Source of the DNA: Blastococcus sp. CT_GayMR16
GTDB lineage: Bacteria > Actinomycetota > Actinomycetes > Mycobacteriales > Geodermatophilaceae
Assembly (NCBI RefSeq): GCF_004570875.1
Contig: NZ_SPQK01000002.1
Span: 1 to 64,000, forward strand
Direction of reading: 5' to 3'
Length of the DNA: 64,000 nt
Position numbers and translations under genes: made by a program. Numbering within the stretch: the first letter of the stretch is position 1; the number at the start of each line of letters is the position of its first letter. Shown one piece after another: positions 52,819-60,521 of this stretch. The notes below the pieces were generated by a model. It searched no databases. It was not told the origin of the DNA and saw only the letters and a program-made list of their open reading frames with translations.

Positions 52819-54255
52819 TCAGCCGGTGCGGCAGCAGTAGACGGTCAACTCGGCCCGCTTGCGGAACCGGAACTCGGTCGCCTTCTCACCCATCTCGCCG
52901 TCGAAGGCGACCTGCTTGAGCCCGGACCGGGAGACCACCGTGACCTCCTCGGCCTCGAAGTGCCCGTAGCTGCGCGCGTGCTCGCTGATCCCGAGGAGCG
53001 TGGCCAGCACTGCGCGCGTGCGTCCGAACGTCAGGTCGGCCCGCAGGTACTGGACGTCGAGCAGTCCGTCCTCCAGCCGCGGGCGCCAGGCGGGGGAGAG
53101 GCCGCGCGGCGTGTAGAGGCAGTTGCCGATGAAGACGATCCAGACCGACAGCGGCCGGCCGTTCACGACCAGCTGCACCGGGGCCTGCCGGCGCAGCACC
53201 TGGGCGGCGGCGACAGTGAGGGCCAGCCACTTGCCCATCCGGCCCGACAGGCGGTCGCGGCGGCGGACCATCTCCAGGTAGGCGCCGATGCTCGCGGTGT
53301 TGAGGAACGGCGTCCCGTTGACCTCGGCGACGTCGACCCGCACGGCCTGCCCCGCGACGACGGCGTTCGCGGTGTCCTGCGGGGTCTCCAGGCCGACGTC
53401 ACGGGCGAAGTGGTTGAGCGTGCCCGCCGCGATGACGGCCAGCGGGAGCCCGTGCTCGAGCGCGACGGCGGCCGCGGCAGCGACGCTGCCGTCCCCGCCG
53501 GCCACGCCCAGCGCCTTGGCCCGGCCCGAGCGGGCGGCCTCGCCGAGGAGCTCGTCGACGCCGGACTCGGGGGTCAGCTCGAGGACCTCGGCACGGGGGA
53601 GGAGGCGCCTGATGTCCTCGGCGGGGTCGTAGTCGTCGGGGCCGGAGCGCGGGTTGACGGCGACGACGAGGCCCTCGCCCTCCGGGAGCGCGGGCGCGTC
53701 GAGCGCCGTCCGGACACGGGCGGCCTGCTTGGGTCGCACGCGCCACCAGTGCTGGGTGGCGACGGCGACGGCTCCGCCCACGGCGAGCCCCGCGACCACG
53801 TCCCCCGGGTAGTGGACTCCCACGTGCACCCGCGAGTAGCCCACCCCGAACGCCACCGGCGCCAGCGCGGCGCCGGCGAGGGGGCTCTCCATGGCCACGC
53901 CGGTAACGAATGCAGCCGCGGAGGAGGAATGGCCGCTGGGGAACGACAGGCTGCCGGGCTCGCGGCGGAGCCGGCGGTGCGTCTGGAGGTTCTCCAGGTC
54001 CGGCCGGACCCGGCCGAAGATCCGCTTGAGGACGACGTTGACGAGAGCGCTGGACACCGCCATCGACCCGAGGCCGCGGATCACGCCGCGGCGCAGCGGG
54101 CCCTTGCGGATGCCGAGCAGGACGCCGATCACCAGCCAGAGCCGGCCGTGGTTGGCGTAGGTGGAGAGCCGGCGCAGCCAGCGGTCGGCGGGCGTCGTGG
54201 GCAGGCGGCCGATGAACGCGTGGAGGCGCGCATCCCAGAGGCGGGGAGAGGACAC
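52819..54255 (-). CDS. PAP2 phosphatase fused to diacylglycerol kinase-like domain
   Basis: 478 residues. The PAP2 half carries KRIFGRVRPDL near residue 76, SFPSGHSSSAAAFVTG near 103 and SRVHVGVHYPGDVVAG near 140, the three phosphatase motifs. The second half is a lipid-kinase fold with VVAVNPRSG near 195, LGVAGGDGSVAAAAAVALEHGLPLAVIAAGTLNHFARDVGL near 248-290, and the C-terminal VAFDGEMGEKATEFRFRKRAELTVYC. It may act on phosphatidate/diacylglycerol or undecaprenyl lipids. This two-domain fusion is known in actinobacteria. It is codirectional with the secreted protein gene. Confidence 0.92.
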   Translation of the reverse strand: MSSPRLWDARLHAFIGRLPTTPADRWLRRLSTYANHGRLWLVIGVLLGIRKGPLRRGVIRGLGSMAVSSALVNVVLKRIFGRVRPDLENLQTHRRLRREPGSLSFPSGHSSSAAAFVTGVAMESPLAGAALAPVAFGVGYSRVHVGVHYPGDVVAGLAVGGAVAVATQHWWRVRPKQAARVRTALDAPALPEGEGLVVAVNPRSGPDDYDPAEDIRRLLPRAEVLELTPESGVDELLGEAARSGRAKALGVAGGDGSVAAAAAVALEHGLPLAVIAAGTLNHFARDVGLETPQDTANAVVAGQAVRVDVAEVNGTPFLNTASIGAYLEMVRRRDRLSGRMGKWLALTVAAAQVLRRQAPVQLVVNGRPLSVWIVFIGNCLYTPRGLSPAWRPRLEDGLLDVQYLRADLTFGRTRAVLATLLGISEHARSYGHFEAEEVTVVSRSGLKQVAFDGEMGEKATEFRFRKRAELTVYCCRTG

Positions 54256-54292
54256 GACCGGACGTTAGTTGGCTCCGGCGGTGGGTGCTGAT

Positions 54293-54372
54293 GATCAGGT
54301 CACCTGATCGTGGGGGGTCCTGGCTCAGTGTCGACGGTGAGCCAGGACCCTTGATGATCAGGTCACCTGATC
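54293..54372. repeat. Palindrome-hairpin-palindrome element
   Basis: Two identical 17-bp dyads GATCAGGTCACCTGATC (54293-54309 and 54356-54372), each preceded by TGAT, flank a perfect 13-bp hairpin: GGGTCCTGGCTCA (54315-54327) with TGAGCCAGGACCC (54338-54350), ten-base loop. The whole 80-base unit is nearly symmetrical. It lies between two minus-strand genes (CGNR regulator end and PAP2 start), where it could terminate one and regulate the other. It is more ordered than a plain terminator. Confidence 0.85.
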
Positions 54373-54386
54373 AACAGGGCCCCGGA

Positions 54387-54917
54387 CTACGTCTTCTGGC
54401 GGGCGCGGTAAGCCGCGACGGTCGACCGGCTGGCGCACGTGTTGGAGCAGTACCTACGGCTCGCGTTGCGCGAGGTGTCGATGTAGACGTTGTCGCAGCC
54501 CTCCGCCGAGCAGACGCCCAGCCGCTGCCAGCCGTGCTGGATCACCACCTGCGACAGGCCCATCGCGACCGTCGTCGTGAGCTGTTCGAGCACCGGGGCG
54601 TCCTCGCGGGCGTAGTGCAGGTGCAGCTCGCCGTCGTGGTCGGTGGCGTAGGGACGCGGGCGGGCCAGGGCCAGCAATTCGTTCAGCCGGAGGACGACGT
54701 CGTCCTGGGTCTCGGCGAGCGCGACGTCCCGGACCAGCGCGGCGGTGGTGCCGGCCCTGTGCGTCTCGCCGGGGGAGAGCTCGTAGGACGTGCCGGGGGT
54801 GAACCACTCCGAGTGGGAGGACAGGAAGGCGCGCGCCCACTCCGGATCGGCGCGCTCGACGTTGGCCAGTTCGATGGCCAGCTCGATGGCGCTCGACCCG
54901 TAGGTGTCGTAATCCAT
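54387..54917 (-). CDS. CGNR zinc-finger protein, probable transcriptional regulator
   Basis: 176 residues. The C-terminal CGNR domain shows CSAEGCDNVYIDTSRNASRRYCSNTCASRSTVAAYRARQ, with four Cys and the conserved RRYCS-x2-CASR helix, which is considered DNA-binding. The N-terminal helical stress-sensor domain (ABATE type) includes LAIELANV, LRLNELLALARPR and an acidic central strand. It is divergent from an MFS transporter across a perfect GTAGGGGGT/ACCCCCTAC repeat, so it probably controls that gene and itself. The stop is TAG. Confidence 0.88.
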   Translation of the reverse strand: MDYDTYGSSAIELAIELANVERADPEWARAFLSSHSEWFTPGTSYELSPGETHRAGTTAALVRDVALAETQDDVVLRLNELLALARPRPYATDHDGELHLHYAREDAPVLEQLTTTVAMGLSQVVIQHGWQRLGVCSAEGCDNVYIDTSRNASRRYCSNTCASRSTVAAYRARQKT

Positions 54918-54954
54918 CTCACTCCCTACCCATGGGTGATAGCCTCGGAACTAC

Positions 54955-54984
54955 GTAGGGGGTTAACTGTGTTTGACCCCCTAC
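54955..54984. promoter_or_regulatory. Perfect 9-bp inverted repeat, candidate operator of the CGNR/MFS pair
   Basis: GTAGGGGGT (54955-54963) and ACCCCCTAC (54976-54984) are perfect inverted copies, 12 bases apart. A partial third copy, TCCCTAC, lies at 54933-54939 just before the regulator start. The repeat sits midway in the 102-base divergent spacer. It argues that the MFS start is GTG 55020 rather than the in-frame GTG 54969, which would lie inside the repeat. Confidence 0.6.
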
Positions 54985-55019
54985 AGATTCCTTCCCTTGC
55001 AAGTGAAACGAGTTCTGTC

Positions 55020-56225
55020 GTGCGTGCGTACCTCACCGTCTGGCGGCTTCCCTCCGCCCCGGTGCTCCTGCTCTCCGGCTTCGCCGGCCGTCTTCCGTCG
55101 GCCATGGTGCCGTTGGCGCTGCTGCTCATGGTGCAGCAGCAGACCGGTTCCTACGCGATCGCCGGGCTGGCCTCAGCCGTCCTGGGGATCGCATCGGCGG
55201 CGATGGCGCCCGTCCTGGGCCGGCTCGCCGACCGTCGCGGGCCGCGCCCTGTGCTCTTCACCCAGGCGGCGGTGTACCCGGTCCTGCTCGGCGTGCTGAT
55301 CGCCGTCGTCCTCGGCGGCGCTTCTTCCCCCGCCGTCGTCGCGGCATCCGCCCTCGCCGGCACCGCGACCCCGCTGGTGTCGGGCACCGTGCGGGCGCTG
55401 TGGTCGCGGGTCGACGTCCGCGTGCGGCCTACCGCCTACGCCCTCGACGCGACCGCCACCGAGCTCGTCTTCGTCGTCGGGCCGACGCTGGTCGCCGTGC
55501 TCGCCGTCCTCGTCGACCCCGCACTGGCGATGGCGCTGGCGGGCGTCCTCGCGGTGGCCGGTGCTCTCGGGATCGCCACGGCTGCCCCGACCAGGGCGTA
55601 CGTCCCGGTCGTGGGGAGTCGGTCGGGGCTGTTCTCCACGGTGCTGGCCCCTGGCATGCCCCGGCTGCTGGTCACCGGCTCCGCGCTGATGCTCGGTTTC
55701 GGTGCGCTCGAGGTGGCCATCCCGGCGTTCGCCGACGAGCTCGGTTCGCCCGGCCTGTCCGGGCTGCTGCTCGCGCTGTGGGCGCTGGGCTCGACGGCGG
55801 GCGGCCTCTGGTTCGGTGCCCGCGTCATCAGCATCTCGCTGCCGCGGCAGTACCGGCTGCTGCTCCTCGGCGTGACCATCGGCCTCGCGCCGCTGGCCTG
55901 GATCTCCAGCCCGTGGGCGCTCGGCGTGCTGCTGTTCCTGGGCGGGACGGCGATCGCGCCGACGCTCACCGTGCAGAACACGCTGGTCGGCTCGCTCGCT
56001 CCGGCGCACGCCACCACCGAGGCGTTCACCTGGCTCTCAACGACCACCGTCGGCGCCTCCGCGGTGGGCGCGGCCGTCGGCGGCGCGCTGATCGAGGGCC
56101 CGCTGGGGGTCAGCGGCAGCCTCATGCTCGCCGCCCTGGGCGCCGCCGGCGCCGTCGTCCTGACGCTGGTGCCGGGCCGCCGCCCGGCGTCCGCGCCGTT
56201 GGCGAGGGAGCCGGTCGCGGCCTGA
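55020..56225 (+). CDS. MFS transporter
   Basis: 401 residues from GTG 55020. About twelve membrane helices. The first cytoplasmic loop has the MFS signature GRLADRRGPRPVL near residue 70, and helix pairs include YLTVWRLPSAPVLLLSGFAGRLPSAM and IPAFADELGSPGLSGLLLALWALGSTAGGLWFG. It resembles the small-molecule exporter branch with unknown substrate. The divergent CGNR gene is the probable regulator. A tRNA-Ser follows about 100 bases downstream. Confidence 0.88.
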   Translation: MRAYLTVWRLPSAPVLLLSGFAGRLPSAMVPLALLLMVQQQTGSYAIAGLASAVLGIASAAMAPVLGRLADRRGPRPVLFTQAAVYPVLLGVLIAVVLGGASSPAVVAASALAGTATPLVSGTVRALWSRVDVRVRPTAYALDATATELVFVVGPTLVAVLAVLVDPALAMALAGVLAVAGALGIATAAPTRAYVPVVGSRSGLFSTVLAPGMPRLLVTGSALMLGFGALEVAIPAFADELGSPGLSGLLLALWALGSTAGGLWFGARVISISLPRQYRLLLLGVTIGLAPLAWISSPWALGVLLFLGGTAIAPTLTVQNTLVGSLAPAHATTEAFTWLSTTTVGASAVGAAVGGALIEGPLGVSGSLMLAALGAAGAVVLTLVPGRRPASAPLAREPVAA

Positions 56226-56322
56226 GCTGCGGCTCCCGGCCCCGCTCGCCCCCGGGCTGGGAGGGCGCTCCAGGCCGCTGGTAGTCTCTCTCTTCGGTGG
56301 TTCCGGGGTAACTCGGGACCCG

Positions 56323-56411
56323 GGAGGCTTCGCCTAGTCCGGTCTATGGCGCCGCACTGCTAATGCGGTTTGGGTTAATCCCCATCCCGGGTTCAAATCC
56401 CGGAGCCTCCG
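56323..56411 (+). tRNA. tRNA-Ser (GCU anticodon)
   Basis: 89 bases. Acceptor stem GGAGGCT (56323-56329) pairs with AGCCTCC (56404-56410), with G 56411 as discriminator. The anticodon stem CCGCA/TGCGG encloses loop CTGCTAA, giving anticodon GCT at 56359-56361. A long variable arm with GGGTTAATCCCC-type pairing and a T-arm CCGGGTTCAAATCCCGG are present. The CTA overlapping the loop is out of register, so this is not a UAG-reading tRNA-Sec. No CCA is encoded. Confidence 0.95.
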
Positions 56412-56431
56412 CGCACGACAACTGAACACAG

Positions 56432-56472
56432 GCACCCGTAGCTCAACGGATAGAGCATCTGACTACGGATCA
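56432..56472 (+). pseudogene. 5' portion of tRNA-Arg (ACG anticodon), broken at the prophage boundary
   Basis: GCACCCGTAGCTCAACGG (from 56432) continues through a normal D-arm and TCTGA-CTACGGA anticodon region, and matches actinobacterial tRNA-Arg(ACG) up to GGATCA at 56472. After that the 3' anticodon stem, T-arm and acceptor strand are not restored; only a partly similar TCGAAC-CTGCCGG remnant follows. The CGGGTGC needed to pair with the GCACCCG acceptor strand is missing. It stands 20 bases after tRNA-Ser, the usual neighbour order, and marks the left prophage junction. Confidence 0.8.
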
Positions 56473-56582
56473 CAGATCGAACGCTGCCGGCCCCCCTTCC
56501 GTGGTCCGAAGCGTCGGACGACTGACCGGCCAGGCCGCCATCTCGCACTGGTCCCGGCGATCTACGCCGAGCGTCTGATCGC

Positions 56583-57548
56583 ATGACGACCGAGCTTTTT
56601 GTAACGGATCGGTCACGGACAGGAAACGTCACCCGTGTAGTTCCGGTACGCCTTGTTCGCATGATCGCTACAGGGGGAACAGACAGCGTTACGGGGAGCG
56701 AATCGCTCCTCGCTTGGGCACAGCAGATGAGAGCCGAAGGCCTCTCGAAGCGGACGATCACCGAGTGGCCGCGGGTCGTCCTCCGCGCTGCCCGATGGGT
56801 CGACGCCGGCCCCGACCGGCTCAGCACCATCGAGCTGATCGACTACCTCGCCGGCCTCCCGTCCGCCTCCACCCGGCAGACCTACTACTCGGCGCTGCAG
56901 GCATGGCACCGCTGGTTGCTGGCGACCGGCCGCCGCACCGACAACCCGCTCGACGGACTGCGCCGCCCGCGGGCACCTCGCCGCGAACCGCATCCCGTGG
57001 CCACTGGCCACGTCGAGGTGCTCCTGGCGTCCGGCATCCGCCGGCGTACCCGCACAGCGGTCCTCCTCTGTGCCTACGAAGGCCTCCGCGTCCACGAAGC
57101 GGCGAAGGTTCGTGGCGAGGACGTCGACTTCGTCGGCCAGCGACTGCGCGTCGTCGGCAAGGGCGGCGTGGAGAAGTGGCTGCCCCTGCACCCCGTGATC
57201 GCCACCGAGGCACGGCGGTACCCGCGACGCGGCTACTGGTTCCCGTCGCCGAAGCGTCCCGGCCGGCCGATCCGCCGCGACTCCCTTTCGGCGGTCATCT
57301 CCCGGGCAATGCGGCGCTGCGATATCCCGGGCACGGCGCACAGCTTGCGGCACTGGTTCGGCACGGAGCTGATGCGCTCGGGCGCGAACGCCCGGGAGAC
57401 GCAGGAGCTGCTGCGCCACGCCTCCCTGAACACCGTCGCGATCTACACGCTCGTCGCCGCCGAAGCCCAGCACGCCGCCATCAACCGGCTCCCCATGGTC
57501 GGCCCTGCCCCCGCCGGCCCATCCACCCCCGAGAGGACCGCGTCATGA
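56583..57548 (+). CDS. Tyrosine recombinase (phage integrase)
   Basis: 321 residues; ATG 56661 would remove 26 poorly conserved residues. An N-terminal SAM-like DNA-binding domain (LAWAQQMRAEGLSKRTITEW...LIDYLAGLPSASTRQTYYSALQAWHRWLLATGR) is followed by the catalytic domain. Arg is in AYEGLRVHEAAKV near 175, HxxR in HSLRHWFGTELM near 262, then HASLNTVAIYT near 288 with the second His and the nucleophile Tyr. It should catalyse integration at the adjacent tRNA-Arg. The next gene overlaps its stop (ATGA). Confidence 0.92.
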   Translation: MTTELFVTDRSRTGNVTRVVPVRLVRMIATGGTDSVTGSESLLAWAQQMRAEGLSKRTITEWPRVVLRAARWVDAGPDRLSTIELIDYLAGLPSASTRQTYYSALQAWHRWLLATGRRTDNPLDGLRRPRAPRREPHPVATGHVEVLLASGIRRRTRTAVLLCAYEGLRVHEAAKVRGEDVDFVGQRLRVVGKGGVEKWLPLHPVIATEARRYPRRGYWFPSPKRPGRPIRRDSLSAVISRAMRRCDIPGTAHSLRHWFGTELMRSGANARETQELLRHASLNTVAIYTLVAAEAQHAAINRLPMVGPAPAGPSTPERTAS

Positions 57549-57922
57549 CCGCCGTCATCGAATCACCCAAGAGGCAGATCGCGGGGACGACCGCGATCCG
57601 TCTCATCGCCGCCGAGGTGCTGGCGGACCTTGATCGTCTGGGAGTCACACCTCGCACGCTGACATTCGAACTCTGGCGCGACGAGATACCGGCCGGCATT
57701 CAGGCGTGGTTTGGCTGCTACGACGACGCCCAGGCCTACGCCGACCATCTGGGGGTCGGAGACCGGACGAACTTCAACGGCGACAGCGACTCAACTCTCT
57801 TGCACATGGGCCGCGCCACGTGGGAGGCCGGTTGCCCGACGATCGCCGGCCTGTGCCTCGGGGTCCGGCTGGTCTGTGACCGCCCTGCATCGCGAGAGGA
57901 GATCTCGCAGCCGCCCGTGTGA
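57545..57922 (+). CDS. Hypothetical phage protein, 125 aa
   Basis: ATG 57545 overlaps the integrase stop, indicating coupling. The protein is soluble, with an N-terminal basic stretch, a helix (IRLIAAEVLADLDRLGV) and a beta-rich middle (TLTFELWRDEIPAGIQAWFGCYDDAQAYADHLGV). Such patterns occur in phage proteins of unknown role. It is not a typical excisionase, as no winged-helix pattern is visible. No further inference is justified. Confidence 0.7.
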   Translation: MTAVIESPKRQIAGTTAIRLIAAEVLADLDRLGVTPRTLTFELWRDEIPAGIQAWFGCYDDAQAYADHLGVGDRTNFNGDSDSTLLHMGRATWEAGCPTIAGLCLGVRLVCDRPASREEISQPPV

Positions 57923-57964
57923 TCCGGTACCGTCCCGTCCCACCAACGACGGGGCGGGAAGAAG

Positions 57965-58312
57965 ATGCGCAGCACAGCCATCGGTTCGGCGGTCGTTCTG
58001 CTCCTGTCTGCTTGCGGTGGAGCCAGCGCCGACGACCTGACCTCCTACCTGTCAGACCACTACGAAGGCGTCGGCGAATACCGAGCCCTCCGCAACGGCG
58101 AGATCAGTATCGAAGGCGGGAACGTCGAGGTGCGGCTCGGTGAGGACGGCACTGAGACCGCGGCGATGGACTACTGCGGCTGGATCGGCGAGTGGCTGTA
58201 CGACGAGGGCAACGGCGAGCCGAGCTCTGACATCGTGATCGTCGACGAGACCGGCCGTGTCCTCTCGCAGCGTGGGAGTGACCGGGCAGCTTGCTCATTC
58301 GGTGCCGGCTGA
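57965..58312 (+). CDS. Phage-encoded lipoprotein, 115 aa
   Basis: MRSTAIGSAVVLLLSACGG is a lipoprotein signal with lipobox LLSAC, so Cys 17 becomes the lipidated N-terminus. The mature part is acidic (SYLSDHYEGVGEYRALRNGEISIEGGNVEVRLGEDG) with two later Cys (DYCGW and RAACSF) that may form a disulfide. Lysogenic conversion or superinfection exclusion would be consistent with position and topology, but no family was recognised. A strong terminator follows. Confidence 0.8.
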   Translation: MRSTAIGSAVVLLLSACGGASADDLTSYLSDHYEGVGEYRALRNGEISIEGGNVEVRLGEDGTETAAMDYCGWIGEWLYDEGNGEPSSDIVIVDETGRVLSQRGSDRAACSFGAG

Positions 58313-58332
58313 CCGCTTCGCCTGCTCACGAC

Positions 58333-58383
58333 GAAGAGGCCCCCGACCGCCACCCGTGAAGGGCAGCAGCCGGGGGCCTCTTC
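58333..58383. terminator. Strong bidirectional terminator
   Basis: GAAGAGGCCCCCG (58333-58345) pairs perfectly with CGGGGGCCTCTTC (58371-58383), a 13-bp stem, with a 25-base loop. The stem ends in TTC/GAAG on each side. It lies between the plus-strand lipoprotein gene and the minus-strand late lysis genes, which converge here. Confidence 0.87.
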
Positions 58384-58392
58384 TGTGACGGG

Positions 58393-58794
58393 CTAGCCGG
58401 AGCGCCGCTCCGCCTGCAGCCGCGCCACAATCGCGTCGACGGAGTGCCGGCCGGGGTCGTCGGCGCCGAGACCGCCCGGCACGGCCGTCGCGATCGCCCC
58501 CTGCGACCCGGTCATCTTCAGTGGCTTCAGCAGCCCGTAGTGCGCTGCCACCGCGACGATGAACGCCATCAGCCAGTTCGCGGCCGCGGTCCCGAAGTCG
58601 AACGGCAGCGCCGTCACCAGGGCGTCGAGCAGCTCGGACAGCAAGCCGGTGAGCGCCGCCAGGAACAGCAGCGTCACCGCCTTCAGGGCGGGGGCGGCCA
58701 TCCTCTTCGTGATGAGCGCGACGAGTGCCGGCAGGACGGCGGACACCGCGAAGGTCAGCAGCTGGACCCACGTGAATCCGGTGTAGGTGATCAC
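58393..58794 (-). CDS. Putative holin
   Basis: 133 residues. Two to three hydrophobic helices (LLTFAVSAVLPALVALITKRM, LKAVTLLFLAALTGLLSELLDAL, WLMAFIVAVAAHYGLL) are followed by a charged C-terminal tail. Helix number, size and position at the end of the lysis block fit a holin, but sequence family assignment is not certain. The gene at 58791 overlaps its start by four bases. The stop is TAG. Confidence 0.65.
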   Translation of the reverse strand: MITYTGFTWVQLLTFAVSAVLPALVALITKRMAAPALKAVTLLFLAALTGLLSELLDALVTALPFDFGTAAANWLMAFIVAVAAHYGLLKPLKMTGSQGAIATAVPGGLGADDPGRHSVDAIVARLQAERRSG

Positions 58795-59132
58795 GGAAGC
58801 TCCCTCTCGTTCGATGCGCGGGTGCGTCGGAGCATCCAGATCTGCTCGTCCTTCGCACGGTTACTGGTCCTGCACTCGTCGAGCTGTTGCTCCAGGCTCT
58901 CGGCCTTCTGCTGCACGCGGTCGAGCTGCTCCTCGAGTTCCTTGATGCGCTTGCCGAGGGGCTCGACGAGTGCCAGTGCGGTCTTCGACAGGATGTCGGC
59001 GGTGTCGGCGTCGGTCTTCTCCGTCTCGGCGCCGAGCTTGCGGCGCTGAGAGAAGTTCTGGACGGCGACGGTGACGACGGAGAACACGGCGCCGGAGGTC
59101 AGCATCGGGCCGATGTAGTCACCCAGCGGCAT
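58791..59132 (-). CDS. Small membrane-anchored coiled-coil phage protein
   Basis: 113 residues from ATG 59132. One N-terminal hydrophobic segment (LTSGAVFSVVTVAVQNF) is followed by a long heptad-type helix (LVEPLGKRIKELEEQLDRVQQKAESLEQQLDECR), about residues 50-95. This resembles spanin-like or holin-partner proteins of actinophages in topology. It overlaps the neighbouring genes at both ends (four and 14 bases), so it belongs to one lysis operon. The function is uncertain. Confidence 0.72.
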   Translation of the reverse strand: MPLGDYIGPMLTSGAVFSVVTVAVQNFSQRRKLGAETEKTDADTADILSKTALALVEPLGKRIKELEEQLDRVQQKAESLEQQLDECRTSNRAKDEQIWMLRRTRASNERELP

Positions 59133-59595
59133 GAAGGACCGCCTTCGCCCAGCGGCGGATCCGGCGGGCCCTCCACAGCGATGCCAGCCCCAGGCTGGCG
59201 ACGAGCCCCGCCGGAACGTAGCGGCCACTGTCGCCGCCGGCCGCGATGACGCCGATGGCGTAGATGACCGTGCCGAAGCCGACGGCGATGAGCCCGAGCT
59301 GCTCGATCAGCAGCCCCGTGGATGCGACCGGCTTGATGCGCGGCCACCAGCGGCCGCACCAGCACCACCATGTCCACCAGGCGCCGGTCAGGGCGATGAG
59401 GCAGCCGCCGACGAGCAGCCACGCCCACACGCGTCCCCAGAAGACTCCGAGCAGCTCGGCGGTCGACCCGGGGGTCGGCGCCCCGAACAGCAGCGGTGCG
59501 CCGACGAGCAGGCCGAGGTAGAGGACGAACAGCTCGAAGGGGTTGTCGCGAGCGGAGTCGAGCGGCCGGGCTGCTTCGGTCAGCGTCGACGGCAT
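59119..59595 (-). CDS. Phage membrane protein, 158 aa
   Basis: ATG 59595 start. Four hydrophobic segments: ELFVLYLGLLVGAPLLFG, LLVGGCLIALTGAWWTWWCWC, LIEQLGLIAVGFGTVIYAIGVIAAG and a shorter YVPAGLVASLGLASLW. The C-terminus is basic (RARRIRRWAKAVLHAAG). It is one of several membrane proteins in the lysis block and could be a second holin-type or minor structural protein. It overlaps the previous gene by 14 bases. Confidence 0.7.
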   Translation of the reverse strand: MPSTLTEAARPLDSARDNPFELFVLYLGLLVGAPLLFGAPTPGSTAELLGVFWGRVWAWLLVGGCLIALTGAWWTWWCWCGRWWPRIKPVASTGLLIEQLGLIAVGFGTVIYAIGVIAAGGDSGRYVPAGLVASLGLASLWRARRIRRWAKAVLHAAG

Positions 59596-59603
59596 GGACT
59601 GGG

Positions 59604-60521
59604 TCAGGACGCCGCGGCGCGGGCGGCTTCGTCGGCGGACAGCTTCGACAGCACGGCGGCCATCTCCGTGTCGTTGATCTCCGACAGCTGGTAGAGCACC
59701 CGGTAGTAGTCGAAGACGTTCGGGGCGACGTTCCGGTACGGGGTGCACACCTCGTCGGAGATCAGCAGGTTGTAGTAGTCGGGGTTGGGCACGAGGTACC
59801 AGATGCCGAACGCGGCCAGGGCGATCGCGCCGGTGCCGCCGTTCTTGGGGTCGGAGCGGAAGGCCTTGAACTTCATGCTGTCGTCCTCCTCGGACTGGGT
59901 GGGCTTCTTGCCGCGGACAGCGGCGATGCGGGCGCGACCGGACTTCGCGGTGTAGCCGATGCGGTCGATCTTTCGGCCGGGCGCCCATGGGTCCTTGTGC
60001 TCGCCGAAGCACTCCAGCGGGGCGGGCTCGCGGCCGTTCAGCCAGCCGAGCCATTCGAGGGTGCCGGCACCGCAGCGGGCCATGAAGTCGTGCATCTCGT
60101 CGGTGTATTCGAGGTAGCCGCCCTCGAACTCCCAGCCGAGGATGTACGGGCGGCCGTTGTCGAGCGGCACAGTTCCCCAGCCGGGCACGGACCATGGGCC
60201 GCCGGCGCCGGGGTGGTTGGCCCAGCCGAGCGTGATGATGCGGGCGGTGAGGTCGAATCCGCCGTAGCAGTTCGCCAGCGGCCCCTGCAGTGGGCTGGCG
60301 CCTTTCCGTCCGCCCTTGACGACGCCGAGCCCGGGCGTGGCTCCCTGGGTGGGGTAGGAGGCGATGTGGTGGCCGAGGCCGCGGACGAACGGCGCAACCC
60401 CCCACGGGTCGGCTTTCGGGCCGACGCCGGGCTGCAGCTCGATCGACACCCGCTGCACGCCGTTGTCGAGCAGCGCGGTGCGCAGCTGCTGTGCGGCGGC
60501 CTGTGCGGCGGCTGCGGTCAC
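59604..60521 (-). CDS. Endolysin, N-acetylmuramoyl-L-alanine amidase-like, with extra C-terminal segment
   Basis: 305 residues, GTG start overlapping the previous stop (GTGA). The pattern GLGHHIASYPTQGATPGLGVVKGGRKGASPLQGPLANCYGGFDLTARIITLGWANHPGAGG (from about residue 48) is that of amidase_2/PGRP-type phage lysins, with His pair and conserved Gly-Pro-Leu. A later HKDPWAPGRKIDRIGYT near 176 supplies the second zinc His. The C-terminal 90 residues (from Met 216) contain a membrane-like helix TGAIALAAFGIWYLV and the region VCTPYRNVAPNVF, and an internal ATG with a strong GGAGGA exists at 59876. Confidence 0.82.
   Translation of the reverse strand: MTAAAAQAAAQQLRTALLDNGVQRVSIELQPGVGPKADPWGVAPFVRGLGHHIASYPTQGATPGLGVVKGGRKGASPLQGPLANCYGGFDLTARIITLGWANHPGAGGPWSVPGWGTVPLDNGRPYILGWEFEGGYLEYTDEMHDFMARCGAGTLEWLGWLNGREPAPLECFGEHKDPWAPGRKIDRIGYTAKSGRARIAAVRGKKPTQSEEDDSMKFKAFRSDPKNGGTGAIALAAFGIWYLVPNPDYYNLLISDEVCTPYRNVAPNVFDYYRVLYQLSEINDTEMAAVLSKLSADEAARAAAS

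Noticed and set aside
56355-56364. CTA in the tRNA loop as evidence of a UAG-reading tRNA
   Set aside because: The loop CTGCTAA places GCT at the anticodon positions; tRNA-Sec would also need a longer acceptor/T helix. This is tRNA-Ser(GCU).
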